Assembly (NCBI RefSeq): GCF_001447995.1 | Contig: NZ_LDPE01000001.1 | Location: 558,001 to 622,000, forward strand | Direction of reading: 5' to 3' | Origin: Maribacter dokdonensis DSW-8 | GTDB taxonomy: Bacteria; Bacteroidota; Bacteroidia; Flavobacteriales; Flavobacteriaceae | DNA: 64,000 nt | Part shown: positions 46,265 through 55,521 of the stretch, piece by piece | How the letters are laid out: each line of letters begins with the position of its first letter | How positions within the stretch are numbered: the first letter of the stretch is position 1 | The notes under the pieces: model-generated | The model's input: the letters and a program-made list of their open reading frames with translations, nothing else | The model's database searches: none | Told to the model about the DNA's origin: nothing | Translations under genes and position numbers: made by a program

Positions 46265-47034
46265 GTTAGTTCACCTTTAAAAACCTGTTTAGCCTCCCCT
46301 TTTAGGTAAATATCCGAATAAGAACCGTTCTGTTCTTTGAATGAAACTTCCAAATTACCACCAAGGGCTTTGATACCGATCGTATTCTCTTTTGTATTCC
46401 CTAGGTGATACATTCCAAGAGCCACCGCAGTTACTCCAGTTCCACAAGACAAGGTTTCATCTTCCACACCACGTTCATATGTCCTAATATCAAAACCACC
46501 TTCATCATTCTTTTCAACAAAATTAATATTACTGCCCTTTTCACCATACACGCCATAGCGCATGCGTGCACCTTCCTTTACAACATTAAACGATTTTAAC
46601 CCATTGACCAATTGTACATGGTGCGGTGATCCCGTATCCATAAAAAGAGCATTGGTTTTTTCCTTTATTTCCTTAACGTCCAACATTTTAAGACTTACCA
46701 CATCATCTGTTATTGTAGCTTCATGTAAACCATCAACTGCTATAAATACAGTTTCCTTTTCAATAACCTTTAAAAAATGTGCAAAAGCAACAATACATCT
46801 ACCACCATTACCACACATACTCCCTTCTTTGCCATCCGCATTGAAATAAACCATTCTAAAATCGGTTTCGGCATCATTTTCCAATAAAATTAAACCGTCT
46901 GCACCTACGCCAAATCGTCTATTACAGATTTTTGCAATCAATGGATAATCGTCCTTTGGAAACTGTCCATTACGATTATCTACCATTACAAAATCATTAC
47001 CCGTACCTTGATATTTATAAAATGTATTTTCCAT
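46258..47034 (-). CDS. dapF: Diaminopimelate epimerase
   Basis: Converts LL-diaminopimelate into the meso form used in lysine and peptidoglycan synthesis. The 258-residue protein has the two catalytic cysteines in MCGNGGRC (Cys74) and LSCGTGVTA (Cys197), with YQGTGNDFVMVDN at the N-terminus and MDTGSPHHV in the second lobe. Length is normal. First gene of the leftward dapF, acetyltransferase, mltG group; the other Dap enzyme here is DapA at 23444-24334. Confidence 0.97.
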   Translation of the reverse strand: MENTFYKYQGTGNDFVMVDNRNGQFPKDDYPLIAKICNRRFGVGADGLILLENDAETDFRMVYFNADGKEGSMCGNGGRCIVAFAHFLKVIEKETVFIAVDGLHEATITDDVVSLKMLDVKEIKEKTNALFMDTGSPHHVQLVNGLKSFNVVKEGARMRYGVYGEKGSNINFVEKNDEGGFDIRTYERGVEDETLSCGTGVTAVALGMYHLGNTKENTIGIKALGGNLEVSFKEQNGSYSDIYLKGEAKQVFKGELTW

Positions 47035-47125
47035 GCTTTAACAAAGCTCCAAAGATAGTACATTATTACTTTTTAAAGTGTAGTTAAAAAGTAGTTAAAC
47101 GCTTATATAATAGCATAAAATCAAG

Positions 47126-47133
47126 TAATTTTG
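47126..47133 (+). promoter_or_regulatory. -7 box (TAATTTTG) before the DegQ-type protease gene
   Basis: An exact TAnnTTTG, 22 bases before the ATG at 47156, in the 121-base gap to the divergent dapF. No TTG at -33 spacing. Confidence 0.5.
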
Positions 47134-47155
47134 TGTAGAATACGTTAAAATATTA

Positions 47156-48553
47156 ATGAATATGAAAAGAATAGCTAGTCTCCTATTTGTATCCGTTTTT
47201 GCAGGTGCGATTACATTGGGTGCTTATAAACTATTTTTCGAAAAGGAAAATTTTACCATTATTACCCAAGATAATAATAACGGAATAGTAAACGCAAGTT
47301 ATACACCTACTTCCGCTAGAGGTGCGGGCATCAATGAGGTTGATTTCACTAATGCCGCCGAGAATACCGTGAATGCCGTTGTCCACGTAAAGAACATAAC
47401 CATTAATAAGGCCCCTACCAATATATTCGACTTTTTTTACGGTACCAGTGGAAAAGTAGTACCACAAGTAGGTACGGGATCTGGAGTAATAATTTCTTCT
47501 GATGGATATATTGTTACCAATAATCATGTAATCAGTAGAGCAAATCAACTACAGGTTACTTTGAACAACAATAGAACATACAATGCCGAGTTGATAGGTA
47601 CGGATCCAAATTCTGATATTGCCCTTATAAAAATAGACCCAAATGAAAAATTACCATACTTGGCATTTGGTGATTCCGATCAAACCAAAATTGGCGAATG
47701 GGTATTGGCTGTTGGAAATCCTTTTAACCTGACTTCTACCGTTACAGCGGGTATTGTCAGTGCAAAAGCTAGAAACCTTGGGAAAAACCAATCTTTCATT
47801 CAGACAGATGCCGCCGTAAACCCCGGAAACTCAGGTGGCGCATTGGTAAACACTAATGGGGACCTCGTAGGTATCAATACAGCAATAACCTCGCAAACCG
47901 GATCTTATGTAGGTTATTCATTTGCGGTACCCAGCAATATTGCAAAAAAAGTAATTCAGGATATTTTAGAATACGGTAATGTTCAAAAGGGATTTATGGG
48001 CATTAGACCTGCACCTGTAAACACAAGAGATGCTATAGAAAAAGGCATAAACAATATTGATGGAGTGTACATTGAATTTATTGAAGAAGAATCTGCAGCG
48101 CAGGAGGCCGGAATCGTAGTCGGTGATATCATCAAAAAAGTTGATGAAATCGATGTGCACAAATACCCTGATCTAACAGGATACTTATCCACAAAAAGAC
48201 CCGGTGACACTTTAGAAATTGTAATCGACAGAAAAGATGAGCAGCTAATATTACCATTAACCCTAAAGGAGAGACAAACCTTAGTGGTTCCGGAGATGGG
48301 CTTAGAAGTTAAAAACCTAACCGAACAAGATAAGAAGGTATACAAAACCAAAACGGGTGTAAAAATTATTGGAGTACCGGAACGTTATAGAGGTTACGGC
48401 CTATCAGAAAAAGTAATCGTCAAAATCGATGATCAAGAAATAGGAAATATTGACGATGCATATACAGCGTTTGGCGGCATTTCAAAATATGGAAAAACCG
48501 TGATTACCATGTTAGGATCCAATGGCCAAAGAGACCGCCTCATATTTCAATAA
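47156..48553 (+). CDS. DegP/DegQ-type periplasmic serine protease
   Basis: A 465-residue HtrA family protease and chaperone of the periplasm. After an N-terminal signal or anchor (residues about 4-25) come the trypsin-like domain with His124 (VTNNHVI), Asp154 (NSDIALIKID) and Ser226 (NPGNSGGAL), then a PDZ domain near 270-360 (GFMGIRPAPV, AAQEAGIVVGDIIKKVDEI) and a second, partly diverged PDZ at about 375-465. All catalytic residues are present. It removes or refolds damaged envelope proteins and probably responds to envelope stress, though no regulator is linked here. Confidence 0.94.
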   Translation: MNMKRIASLLFVSVFAGAITLGAYKLFFEKENFTIITQDNNNGIVNASYTPTSARGAGINEVDFTNAAENTVNAVVHVKNITINKAPTNIFDFFYGTSGKVVPQVGTGSGVIISSDGYIVTNNHVISRANQLQVTLNNNRTYNAELIGTDPNSDIALIKIDPNEKLPYLAFGDSDQTKIGEWVLAVGNPFNLTSTVTAGIVSAKARNLGKNQSFIQTDAAVNPGNSGGALVNTNGDLVGINTAITSQTGSYVGYSFAVPSNIAKKVIQDILEYGNVQKGFMGIRPAPVNTRDAIEKGINNIDGVYIEFIEEESAAQEAGIVVGDIIKKVDEIDVHKYPDLTGYLSTKRPGDTLEIVIDRKDEQLILPLTLKERQTLVVPEMGLEVKNLTEQDKKVYKTKTGVKIIGVPERYRGYGLSEKVIVKIDDQEIGNIDDAYTAFGGISKYGKTVITMLGSNGQRDRLIFQ

Positions 48554-48572
48554 CAAAACCCAATAAAATACA

Positions 48573-48600
48573 GCCTTCGCAAAAACGAAGGCTTTTTTTT
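48573..48600 (+). terminator. Rho-independent terminator of the protease gene
   Basis: Perfect 7-bp stem GCCTTCG/CGAAGGC with a six-base loop and eight T, 20 bases after the stop codon. Confidence 0.93.
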
Positions 48601-48632
48601 GAAAAATATTTATTTAAAGTGCTTAATTTTTC

Positions 48633-48640
48633 TAGTTTTG
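48633..48640 (+). promoter_or_regulatory. gap promoter -7 box (TAGTTTTG)
   Basis: An exact TAnnTTTG, 28 bases before the ATG of the gap gene and just after the preceding terminator. No -33 TTG at usual spacing. Confidence 0.5.
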
Positions 48641-48668
48641 TGCGAATTATAAAATTAATCAACTAATT

Positions 48669-50117
48669 ATGGCTCCACAAACCACTTTTGAAAAAGAGCT
48701 GGCATTTCAAGCGGATCGTAGAAAAGCTACAACGGAATTTATCAAAATCGTAAGTGATCTTTGGTATGACAAATCCATTGAAATTGTCCTTTTTAAAAAT
48801 CAGGTTATTGACAAAAATGTTAGCGATATAATGCACTTGCATGAGTATGCTGGTGAATTCGTACAAAAACCCATTTCTATTTTTGATTCTGTAGAAATAC
48901 TAAGGTCAATTTCAGACATGGCGTTGCCACCTTCTAAGTTAGATATTGGTAAATTAACTTATGAATACCATTCTGACACCAACATTCTTAACAATGTAAA
49001 ATCTTTTGTAATAGATAAATTACAATCTGCTCAAGACTTCAAAAGTATAGAACCTAAAGATGTAGTACTATATGGTTTTGGAAGAATAGGTAGATTAGTT
49101 GCAAGAGAACTTATGTCCAAAACAGGAAAAGGCAATCAATTAAGACTTAGAGCTATTGTAGTAAGAGGCAAGCCTAGTATTGAAAATCTTGAAAAAAGAG
49201 CCAGCCTACTTAGAACAGATTCTGTACACGGTATTTTTAATGGCACCGTAAAAGTAGACTACTCAAACCTAAAATTGATCATCAATGGCACAACTGTACA
49301 TGTAATATATGCCAATATGCCAGAAGAAATCGACTATACGGAGTACGGTATAAACGAAGCTTTGGTGATAGACAATACAGGAGCTTTTAGAACTAAAGAA
49401 CAATTAGAAAGGCATTTACAAGCCAACGGAGCCGCCAAAGTTTTATTAACCGCTCCAGGCAAAGAAGTTGCCAATATAGTACATGGTGTAAACCATTTAG
49501 AATATTCACCTGATGACACAGATATATTTTCTGCAGCATCATGTACCACAAACGCCATAACTCCTATTTTAAAGGCAATAGAAGAAACTTTTGGCATTGA
49601 GAAAGGACATTTAGAAACCATACATGCCTATACCAATGATCAAAATTTGGTAGACAATATGCATGGTAAATACAGAAGGGGCCGTGCTGCGGCACTCAAC
49701 ATGGTTATTACTGAAACCGGTGCAGGCAAAGCAGTAACAAAAGCCTTACCTTCTTTGGAAGGCAAACTTACCTCTAATGCCATTAGAGTTCCTGTACCCA
49801 ACGGATCACTAGCTATTCTTAATTTGGAAATTAATCAAAAAACATCACTAGAAGGTGTAAACTCCATGATCAAGAAATATGCATTAGAAGGAGATTTAGT
49901 TGAACAAATAAAATACTCACTTGATAAAGAATTGGTTTCTTCCGATATTATAGGAACCTCTGCCCCATCTATTTACGATAGCATGGCTACAATAGTTTCC
50001 GGTACAGGAAAGAGTGTTATATTATATATATGGTATGACAATGAGTATGGTTATTCTCATCAAGTAATTCGTTTAGCCAAATACATTGCCAAAGTAAGAC
50101 GTTTTACCTATTATTAA
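48669..50117 (+). CDS. gap: Glyceraldehyde-3-phosphate dehydrogenase, long form
   Basis: Oxidises glyceraldehyde 3-phosphate to 1,3-bisphosphoglycerate in glycolysis, or the reverse. At 482 residues it is about 150 longer than canonical GapA (about 335). An extra N-terminal region of about 125 residues precedes the Rossmann motif YGFGRIGRL (135-143). The catalytic cysteine is Cys292 in SCTTNAI, and the histidine lies in ETIHAYTNDQNLVDNMH. This long form is known in Bacteroidota and some Proteobacteria and is often the NADP-type or gluconeogenic isozyme; cofactor preference is not decidable here. It is a single-gene unit. Confidence 0.93.
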   Translation: MAPQTTFEKELAFQADRRKATTEFIKIVSDLWYDKSIEIVLFKNQVIDKNVSDIMHLHEYAGEFVQKPISIFDSVEILRSISDMALPPSKLDIGKLTYEYHSDTNILNNVKSFVIDKLQSAQDFKSIEPKDVVLYGFGRIGRLVARELMSKTGKGNQLRLRAIVVRGKPSIENLEKRASLLRTDSVHGIFNGTVKVDYSNLKLIINGTTVHVIYANMPEEIDYTEYGINEALVIDNTGAFRTKEQLERHLQANGAAKVLLTAPGKEVANIVHGVNHLEYSPDDTDIFSAASCTTNAITPILKAIEETFGIEKGHLETIHAYTNDQNLVDNMHGKYRRGRAAALNMVITETGAGKAVTKALPSLEGKLTSNAIRVPVPNGSLAILNLEINQKTSLEGVNSMIKKYALEGDLVEQIKYSLDKELVSSDIIGTSAPSIYDSMATIVSGTGKSVILYIWYDNEYGYSHQVIRLAKYIAKVRRFTYY

Positions 50118-50261
50118 TTTTTAAAAAGAAAAGATCTATTTGTTAATTAAGAACGTAGGTAAATAAAGAATGTTTAAGCTTTATATTTTTTTCATAATTC
50201 GATATTTATAAAGTACTTTAGTCAACTCTAAATTATTCAAATTAACCTAAGAATCTATTAC

Positions 50262-50885
50262 ATGAATTTCTATAGAATACTATTATTACTAGCCTTATTA
50301 TTAGCTAGTAATGTACAATTTGCACAAAATGCCGAAGAAGAGGAAGATAAATTATCATTAGATGAAGGACCGATCAGTAATCAATTCGATTATATAGCCA
50401 AGCGATCAGGAAACTATAGAGCAGATGGTGTTAGATATGAAGTGGTAAAAGAATCTAATTTATTTAAGATTAGAAAAAATGTTCTTGACTCTATTGCCGC
50501 CATGAATAAAAAAACGGGTGAGTTAAAGGCTACAATTGCAGAACATGAAACTACAATTACATCTTTAAATAAAAAATTGGAGGAGACCACCACTAATTTA
50601 GGTCTGGTTACCGAAGAAAAAGATAGTATGTCTTTTCTTGGCTTACCAGTTTCCAAGGGAACATATAATTTTGTACTATGGACTATTATAGGCGCATTGT
50701 TTCTTACCCTTGGTTTATTTATTTATAAATTTAGAAATAGTAATATACTGACTCAAGAAGCCAAACAAAACTTATCTGAATTAGAAGTTGAATACGAAGA
50801 TCACAGAAGAAGGGCATTAGAGCGTGAACAAAAAATAAGTAGACAGCTACAAGACGAGATTAACAAACAGAAAAAAACTAAGTAA
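50262..50885 (+). CDS. Exported coiled-coil membrane protein of unknown function upstream of trmD
   Basis: A 207-residue protein. Residues 1-22 form a signal peptide (ending NVQFAQ). Residues about 70-120 are a coiled coil with KTGELKATIAEHETTITSLNKKLEE. A transmembrane helix lies at about 140-162 (YNFVLWTIIGALFLTLGLFIY), followed by a second coiled coil to the charged, Lys/Glu-rich C-terminus. The topology puts the first coil outside and the second inside. I recognise no enzyme motif. Database entries of such neighbours sometimes carry a tRNA methyltransferase name by mistake, because of trmD nearby. A terminator follows, so it is transcribed separately. Confidence 0.75.
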   Translation: MNFYRILLLLALLLASNVQFAQNAEEEEDKLSLDEGPISNQFDYIAKRSGNYRADGVRYEVVKESNLFKIRKNVLDSIAAMNKKTGELKATIAEHETTITSLNKKLEETTTNLGLVTEEKDSMSFLGLPVSKGTYNFVLWTIIGALFLTLGLFIYKFRNSNILTQEAKQNLSELEVEYEDHRRRALEREQKISRQLQDEINKQKKTK

Positions 50886-50892
50886 ATTTTTA

Positions 50893-50918
50893 AAGCTCCA
50901 TTTTGGAGCTTTTTTTTT
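50893..50918 (+). terminator. Terminator after the coiled-coil protein gene
   Basis: 8-bp stem AAGCTCCA/TGGAGCTT with a three-base loop and a long T run, ending four bases before the next start codon. Confidence 0.9.
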
Positions 50919-50921
50919 GAT

Positions 50922-51365
50922 ATGGTCAATATAGAACAAGTAACGACATCAGAAATTAACGACATTATACCTCTTTTTGATGGATATAGAGTTTTTTATA
51001 AAATGAAATCTGATTTAGATGCCGCAAGAATATTTCTGCAAGATAGAGTGACAAATAACGAATCCGTAATATTCACTGCTTATGAAGGAAAAAACGCCAT
51101 TGGCTTTGTTCAGCTCTATTTCACCTTTTCCTCGGTAAGCTTAGAGAAATCGATTATATTAAACGATTTGTATGTTGCAGCCGAACATAGAGGTAAATCC
51201 GTAGGACAACAATTACTACTAAAATCTCAAGAATTCTGTAAAATAAATGGTTATAAAGGCCTTGCCCTGGAGACCGCTATTGACAACCCAGCTCAAAAAT
51301 TATATGAAAAGCTTGGCTGGGAGAAAGATTCCCACTGTTTTCATTACTTTTGGCAGGTTAAATGA
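50922..51365 (+). CDS. GNAT family N-acetyltransferase
   Basis: A 147-residue acetyltransferase. The acetyl-CoA loop is [24 protein letters not shown] and motif B is [24 protein letters not shown]. The substrate is unknown. The coding sequence runs directly from the preceding terminator, with no room for a promoter downstream of it, so the promoter must overlap the terminator stem. trmD starts 16 bases after its stop. Confidence 0.87.
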   Translation: MVNIEQVTTSEINDIIPLFDGYRVFYKMKSDLDAARIFLQDRVTNNESVIFTAYEGKNAIGFVQLYFTFSSVSLEKSIILNDLYVAAEHRGKSVGQQLLLKSQEFCKINGYKGLALETAIDNPAQKLYEKLGWEKDSHCFHYFWQVK

Positions 51366-51381
51366 AGATGCACATCAAAAA

Positions 51382-52056
51382 ATGAGAATAGACATAATTA
51401 CAGTATTGCCCGAACTACTCACTAGCCCATTTGAAGCTTCCATTTTAAAAAGAGCAATAGAAAAAGATTTGGTTGAAGTCCATTTTCATAACCTCAGGGA
51501 TTATACCGATACAAAATATAGAAATGTAGATGATTATCAATTTGGAGGAGGAGCCGGTATGGTACTTATGATAGAGCCCATTGACAAATGTATCTCCAGC
51601 TTAAAGTCCGAAAGAACATACGATGAAGTCATTTATATGACTCCAGATGGTGCAACCCTAAATCAAAAAACCGCCAACACACTTTCATTGGCAAAAAATA
51701 TAATAATTCTTTGCGGTCATTATAAAGGCGTTGACCAACGTGTACGCGATCTTTTTATAACCAAAGAAATATCCATTGGCGACTATGTACTTTCAGGTGG
51801 AGAATTGGGCGCCGCAGTTTTATGCGATGCAGTCATTAGATTATTGCCAGGCGTACTTAATGATGAAACATCAGCACTAACTGATACCTTTCAAGATGGT
51901 CTGCTTGCGCCACCCGTATACACTAGACCTGCGGAGTATAAAGGAATGACAGTGCCAGACGTACTATTAAGCGGTAACTTTGGCAAGATTGAAGAATGGA
52001 GAGAAAACAAAGCTTACGAACGTACCGAAAAATTACGTCCAGATTTGCTAGAGTAA
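51382..52056 (+). CDS. trmD: tRNA (guanine-N1)-methyltransferase TrmD
   Basis: Methylates G37 next to the anticodon and prevents frameshifting. The 224-residue SPOUT enzyme starts [17 protein letters not shown], has [19 protein letters not shown], the trefoil-knot residues [12 protein letters not shown] and the SAM-binding [17 protein letters not shown]. An upstream in-frame ATG at 51247 lies inside the acetyltransferase gene and would add 45 unrelated residues, so 51382 is the start. The ribosomal protein gene rplS follows, as in many bacteria, but with its own promoter. Confidence 0.97.
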   Translation: MRIDIITVLPELLTSPFEASILKRAIEKDLVEVHFHNLRDYTDTKYRNVDDYQFGGGAGMVLMIEPIDKCISSLKSERTYDEVIYMTPDGATLNQKTANTLSLAKNIIILCGHYKGVDQRVRDLFITKEISIGDYVLSGGELGAAVLCDAVIRLLPGVLNDETSALTDTFQDGLLAPPVYTRPAEYKGMTVPDVLLSGNFGKIEEWRENKAYERTEKLRPDLLE

Positions 52057-52093
52057 CATAATTTTGAGAATTAAAGAAAAAGCAAATAAATAC

Positions 52094-52123
52094 TTGCGTG
52101 ATTAAATTTAAATATTAATTTTG
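52094..52123 (+). promoter_or_regulatory. rplS promoter (TTG-N19-TAATTTTG)
   Basis: The best promoter match in the window: TTG at 52094-52096 and an exact TAnnTTTG at 52116-52123 with 19 bases between. Transcription should begin near 52129. Confidence 0.85.
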
Positions 52124-52128
52124 CAGCC

Positions 52129-52194
52129 TGTTAGAACAACCTCTGACGATAATCGTGAACGTTGCTCTGATTTAATTCCAATTTTAACTATACA
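52129..52194 (+). promoter_or_regulatory. Structured rplS leader, possible ribosomal protein autoregulation element
   Basis: A leader of about 65 bases folds into a two-part stem: CAAC (52137-52140) with GTTG (52161-52164) and ACGA (52146-52149) with TCGT (52153-52156), split by an internal loop. Ribosomal protein leaders upstream of the L19 gene have been proposed in Flavobacteria; this would be a member if the L19 protein binds it. Confidence 0.45.
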
Positions 52195-52545
52195 ATGGAA
52201 TCATTAATAAAATTTGTACAAGACGAATTCGTAACTAAAAAAGAATTTCCAAAATTTTCTGCTGGTGATACAATCACTGTTTACTACGAAATTAAGGAAG
52301 GTGAAAAAACAAGAACACAGTTCTTTAAAGGTGTTGTAATACAACGTAGAGGTACCGGTTCTACAGAAACATTTACTATTCGTAAAATGTCTGGAACAGT
52401 TGGTGTTGAGCGTATCTTCCCAATTAACTTACCTGCACTTCAAAAAATTGAAGTTAACAAACGTGGTAAAGTACGTAGATCTAGAATTTACTACTTCCGT
52501 GAATTAACTGGTAAGAAAGCTAGAATTAAAGAAGTAAGAGGATAA
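52195..52545 (+). CDS. rplS: 50S ribosomal protein L19
   Basis: Sits at the 30S/50S interface of the ribosome. The 116-residue protein has FSAGDTITVYYEIKEGEKTRTQFFKGVVIQRRGTG-type SH3 fold (shown as FKGVVIQRRGTG), ERIFPINLPALQKIEV and the basic GKVRRSRIYYFRELTGKKARIKE, all typical. Length is standard. It has its own promoter, leader and terminator although it follows trmD. Confidence 0.98.
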   Translation: MESLIKFVQDEFVTKKEFPKFSAGDTITVYYEIKEGEKTRTQFFKGVVIQRRGTGSTETFTIRKMSGTVGVERIFPINLPALQKIEVNKRGKVRRSRIYYFRELTGKKARIKEVRG

Positions 52546-52569
52546 ATTTTATATCCAAATAAATATAAA

Positions 52570-52601
52570 GCACTGTTCTAAAATAGAACAGTGCTTTTTT
52601 T
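52570..52601 (+). terminator. rplS terminator
   Basis: Perfect 11-bp stem GCACTGTTCTA/TAGAACAGTGC with an AAA loop and seven T. Confidence 0.95.
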
Positions 52602-52722
52602 ATGAACAATAGTGAATAACACCTGTTTATAACATGTTGATTAATAAAAGATTACATTTTTAATCTTTGTATTATTATTTTTTGTAAATTAGAACATGGT
52701 TACGAAATAGAGATTTAGAAAA

Positions 52723-52788
52723 ATGTCTATTTTAAAATCATTACGAAGTTTGCGTTCTATCGTATTATTGTTTGACCAAAGCATTTAA
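52723..52788 (+). CDS. Possible 21-residue small protein
   Basis: ATG at 52723 opens a 21-codon frame ending TAA. The peptide has a basic, serine/leucine-rich N-terminal half (LKSLRSLRS) and a hydrophobic tail (IVLLF). The proportions recall small type I toxins, but nothing identifies it. A 3-spaced -7-like sequence (TATTTTTTG) lies about 40 bases upstream. Random short ORFs of this size are frequent in AT-rich DNA. Confidence 0.25.
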   Translation: MSILKSLRSLRSIVLLFDQSI

Positions 52789-52811
52789 TGATTATTAAAT
52801 GGGGTAAATTT

Positions 52812-52819
52812 TAAATTTG
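52812..52819 (+). promoter_or_regulatory. -7 box (TAAATTTG) in the rplS-icd gap
   Basis: An exact TAnnTTTG in an otherwise gene-free stretch. It would start a transcript near 52825 that reaches the terminator at 53083, about 260 bases. No -33 TTG at normal spacing. Confidence 0.45.
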
Positions 52820-52890
52820 TTGGCTGTCGCTAATTGAATTTGAGATTAGTTGAATAGTAAAGAGACTATATATTAGGTTTTTATTATTCA

Positions 52891-52968
52891 ATGATGACAA
52901 TGAAAAAGAAATGCTGTGTAGATGCCGGGTTGCCTAACCTGGGAATCGAAAAACATTTTAAACGTTGA
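52891..52968 (+). CDS. Possible 25-residue small protein
   Basis: ATG at 52891 (with in-frame ATGs at codons 2 and 4) opens a 25-codon frame. The peptide is basic with a KKKCC pair of cysteines, then VDAGLPNLGIE and a basic end KHFKR. Its base composition is less AT-rich than the flanks. It may be a translated small protein, a leader peptide or a chance frame inside a structured RNA. Confidence 0.3.
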   Translation: MMTMKKKCCVDAGLPNLGIEKHFKR

Positions 52969-53044
52969 ATCAGTAAAACGGATGCAATCAAGGGTTGCCG
53001 TTTTGATGAAAAATCAAAACAAACTGTCCGTAAACTTTTTCTAA

Positions 53045-53083
53045 AAAGCCATATCATTGTATGCGTACATTGATATGGCTTTT
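53045..53083 (+). terminator. Strong terminator of the unassigned unit before icd
   Basis: 12-bp stem AAAGCCATATCA/TGATATGGCTTT, extended by TGTA/TACA across the loop, followed by TTTTGTTATTT. No annotated gene feeds it, because rplS has its own terminator 440 bases upstream. Confidence 0.92.
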
Positions 53084-53156
53084 GTTATTTAACAAAACTT
53101 CCCTCCTGCCTGAAATATTAAGCCATTTTCAACACTTTCATACCTTTAGAAAATTG

Positions 53157-53164
53157 TATATTTG
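53157..53164 (+). promoter_or_regulatory. icd promoter -7 box (TATATTTG)
   Basis: An exact TAnnTTTG, 27 bases before the icd ATG. The -33 region reads TTTC rather than TTG. Confidence 0.5.
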
Positions 53165-53179
53165 TTCCGCTTAAATTAA

Positions 53180-55408
<2,229 letters not shown>

Positions 55409-55427
55409 TTCAACTTTAACTTCTATG

Positions 55428-55461
55428 AATACCCTTAATTAAATTTAAGGGTATTTTTTTT
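55428..55461 (+). terminator. icd terminator
   Basis: 11-bp stem AATACCCTTAA/TTAAGGGTATT with a six-base loop and eight T, 19 bases after the icd stop. Confidence 0.92.
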
Positions 55462-55521
55462 GACCTTTAATTACTTTTAGGAGTATAGATCTATTCTAAG
55501 TATTTTTACACTAAAAAATTG

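Larger units (their letters stand above)
52825..53083 (+). ncRNA. Candidate structured small RNA or small-protein transcript
   Basis: No family recognised. The stretch between the rplS terminator (52570-52601) and icd (53192) carries a -7 box, a 25-codon ORF (52891-52968), hairpin A (52975-52980 with 52999-53004, continued by 52984-52987 with 52995-52998), hairpin B (53001-53007 with 53013-53019), which cannot coexist with A, and a strong terminator. ACGGA (52978-52982) can also pair with TCCGT (53027-53031). It does not match tmRNA, RNase P RNA or the SRP RNA tetraloop core as I know them. Confidence 0.45.

Noticed and set aside
48185..48193. Exact DnaA box TTATCCACA
   Set aside because: A single box in protease coding sequence; with the other isolated box at 4843-4851 there is no cluster, so no origin is inferred.
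48669..49050. The extra N-terminal region of the GAPDH as a fused unrelated domain
   Set aside because: Long GAPDH forms with such an extension are a known subfamily, and no separate domain is recognisable.
51247..51381. Extended N-terminus of TrmD
   Set aside because: The extension lies inside the acetyltransferase gene in another frame and resembles nothing in the TrmD family.
52825..53083. tmRNA, RNase P RNA or SRP RNA in the rplS-icd gap
   Set aside because: None of the conserved cores or ends of these RNAs could be found by eye, and the length does not fit tmRNA or RNase P.
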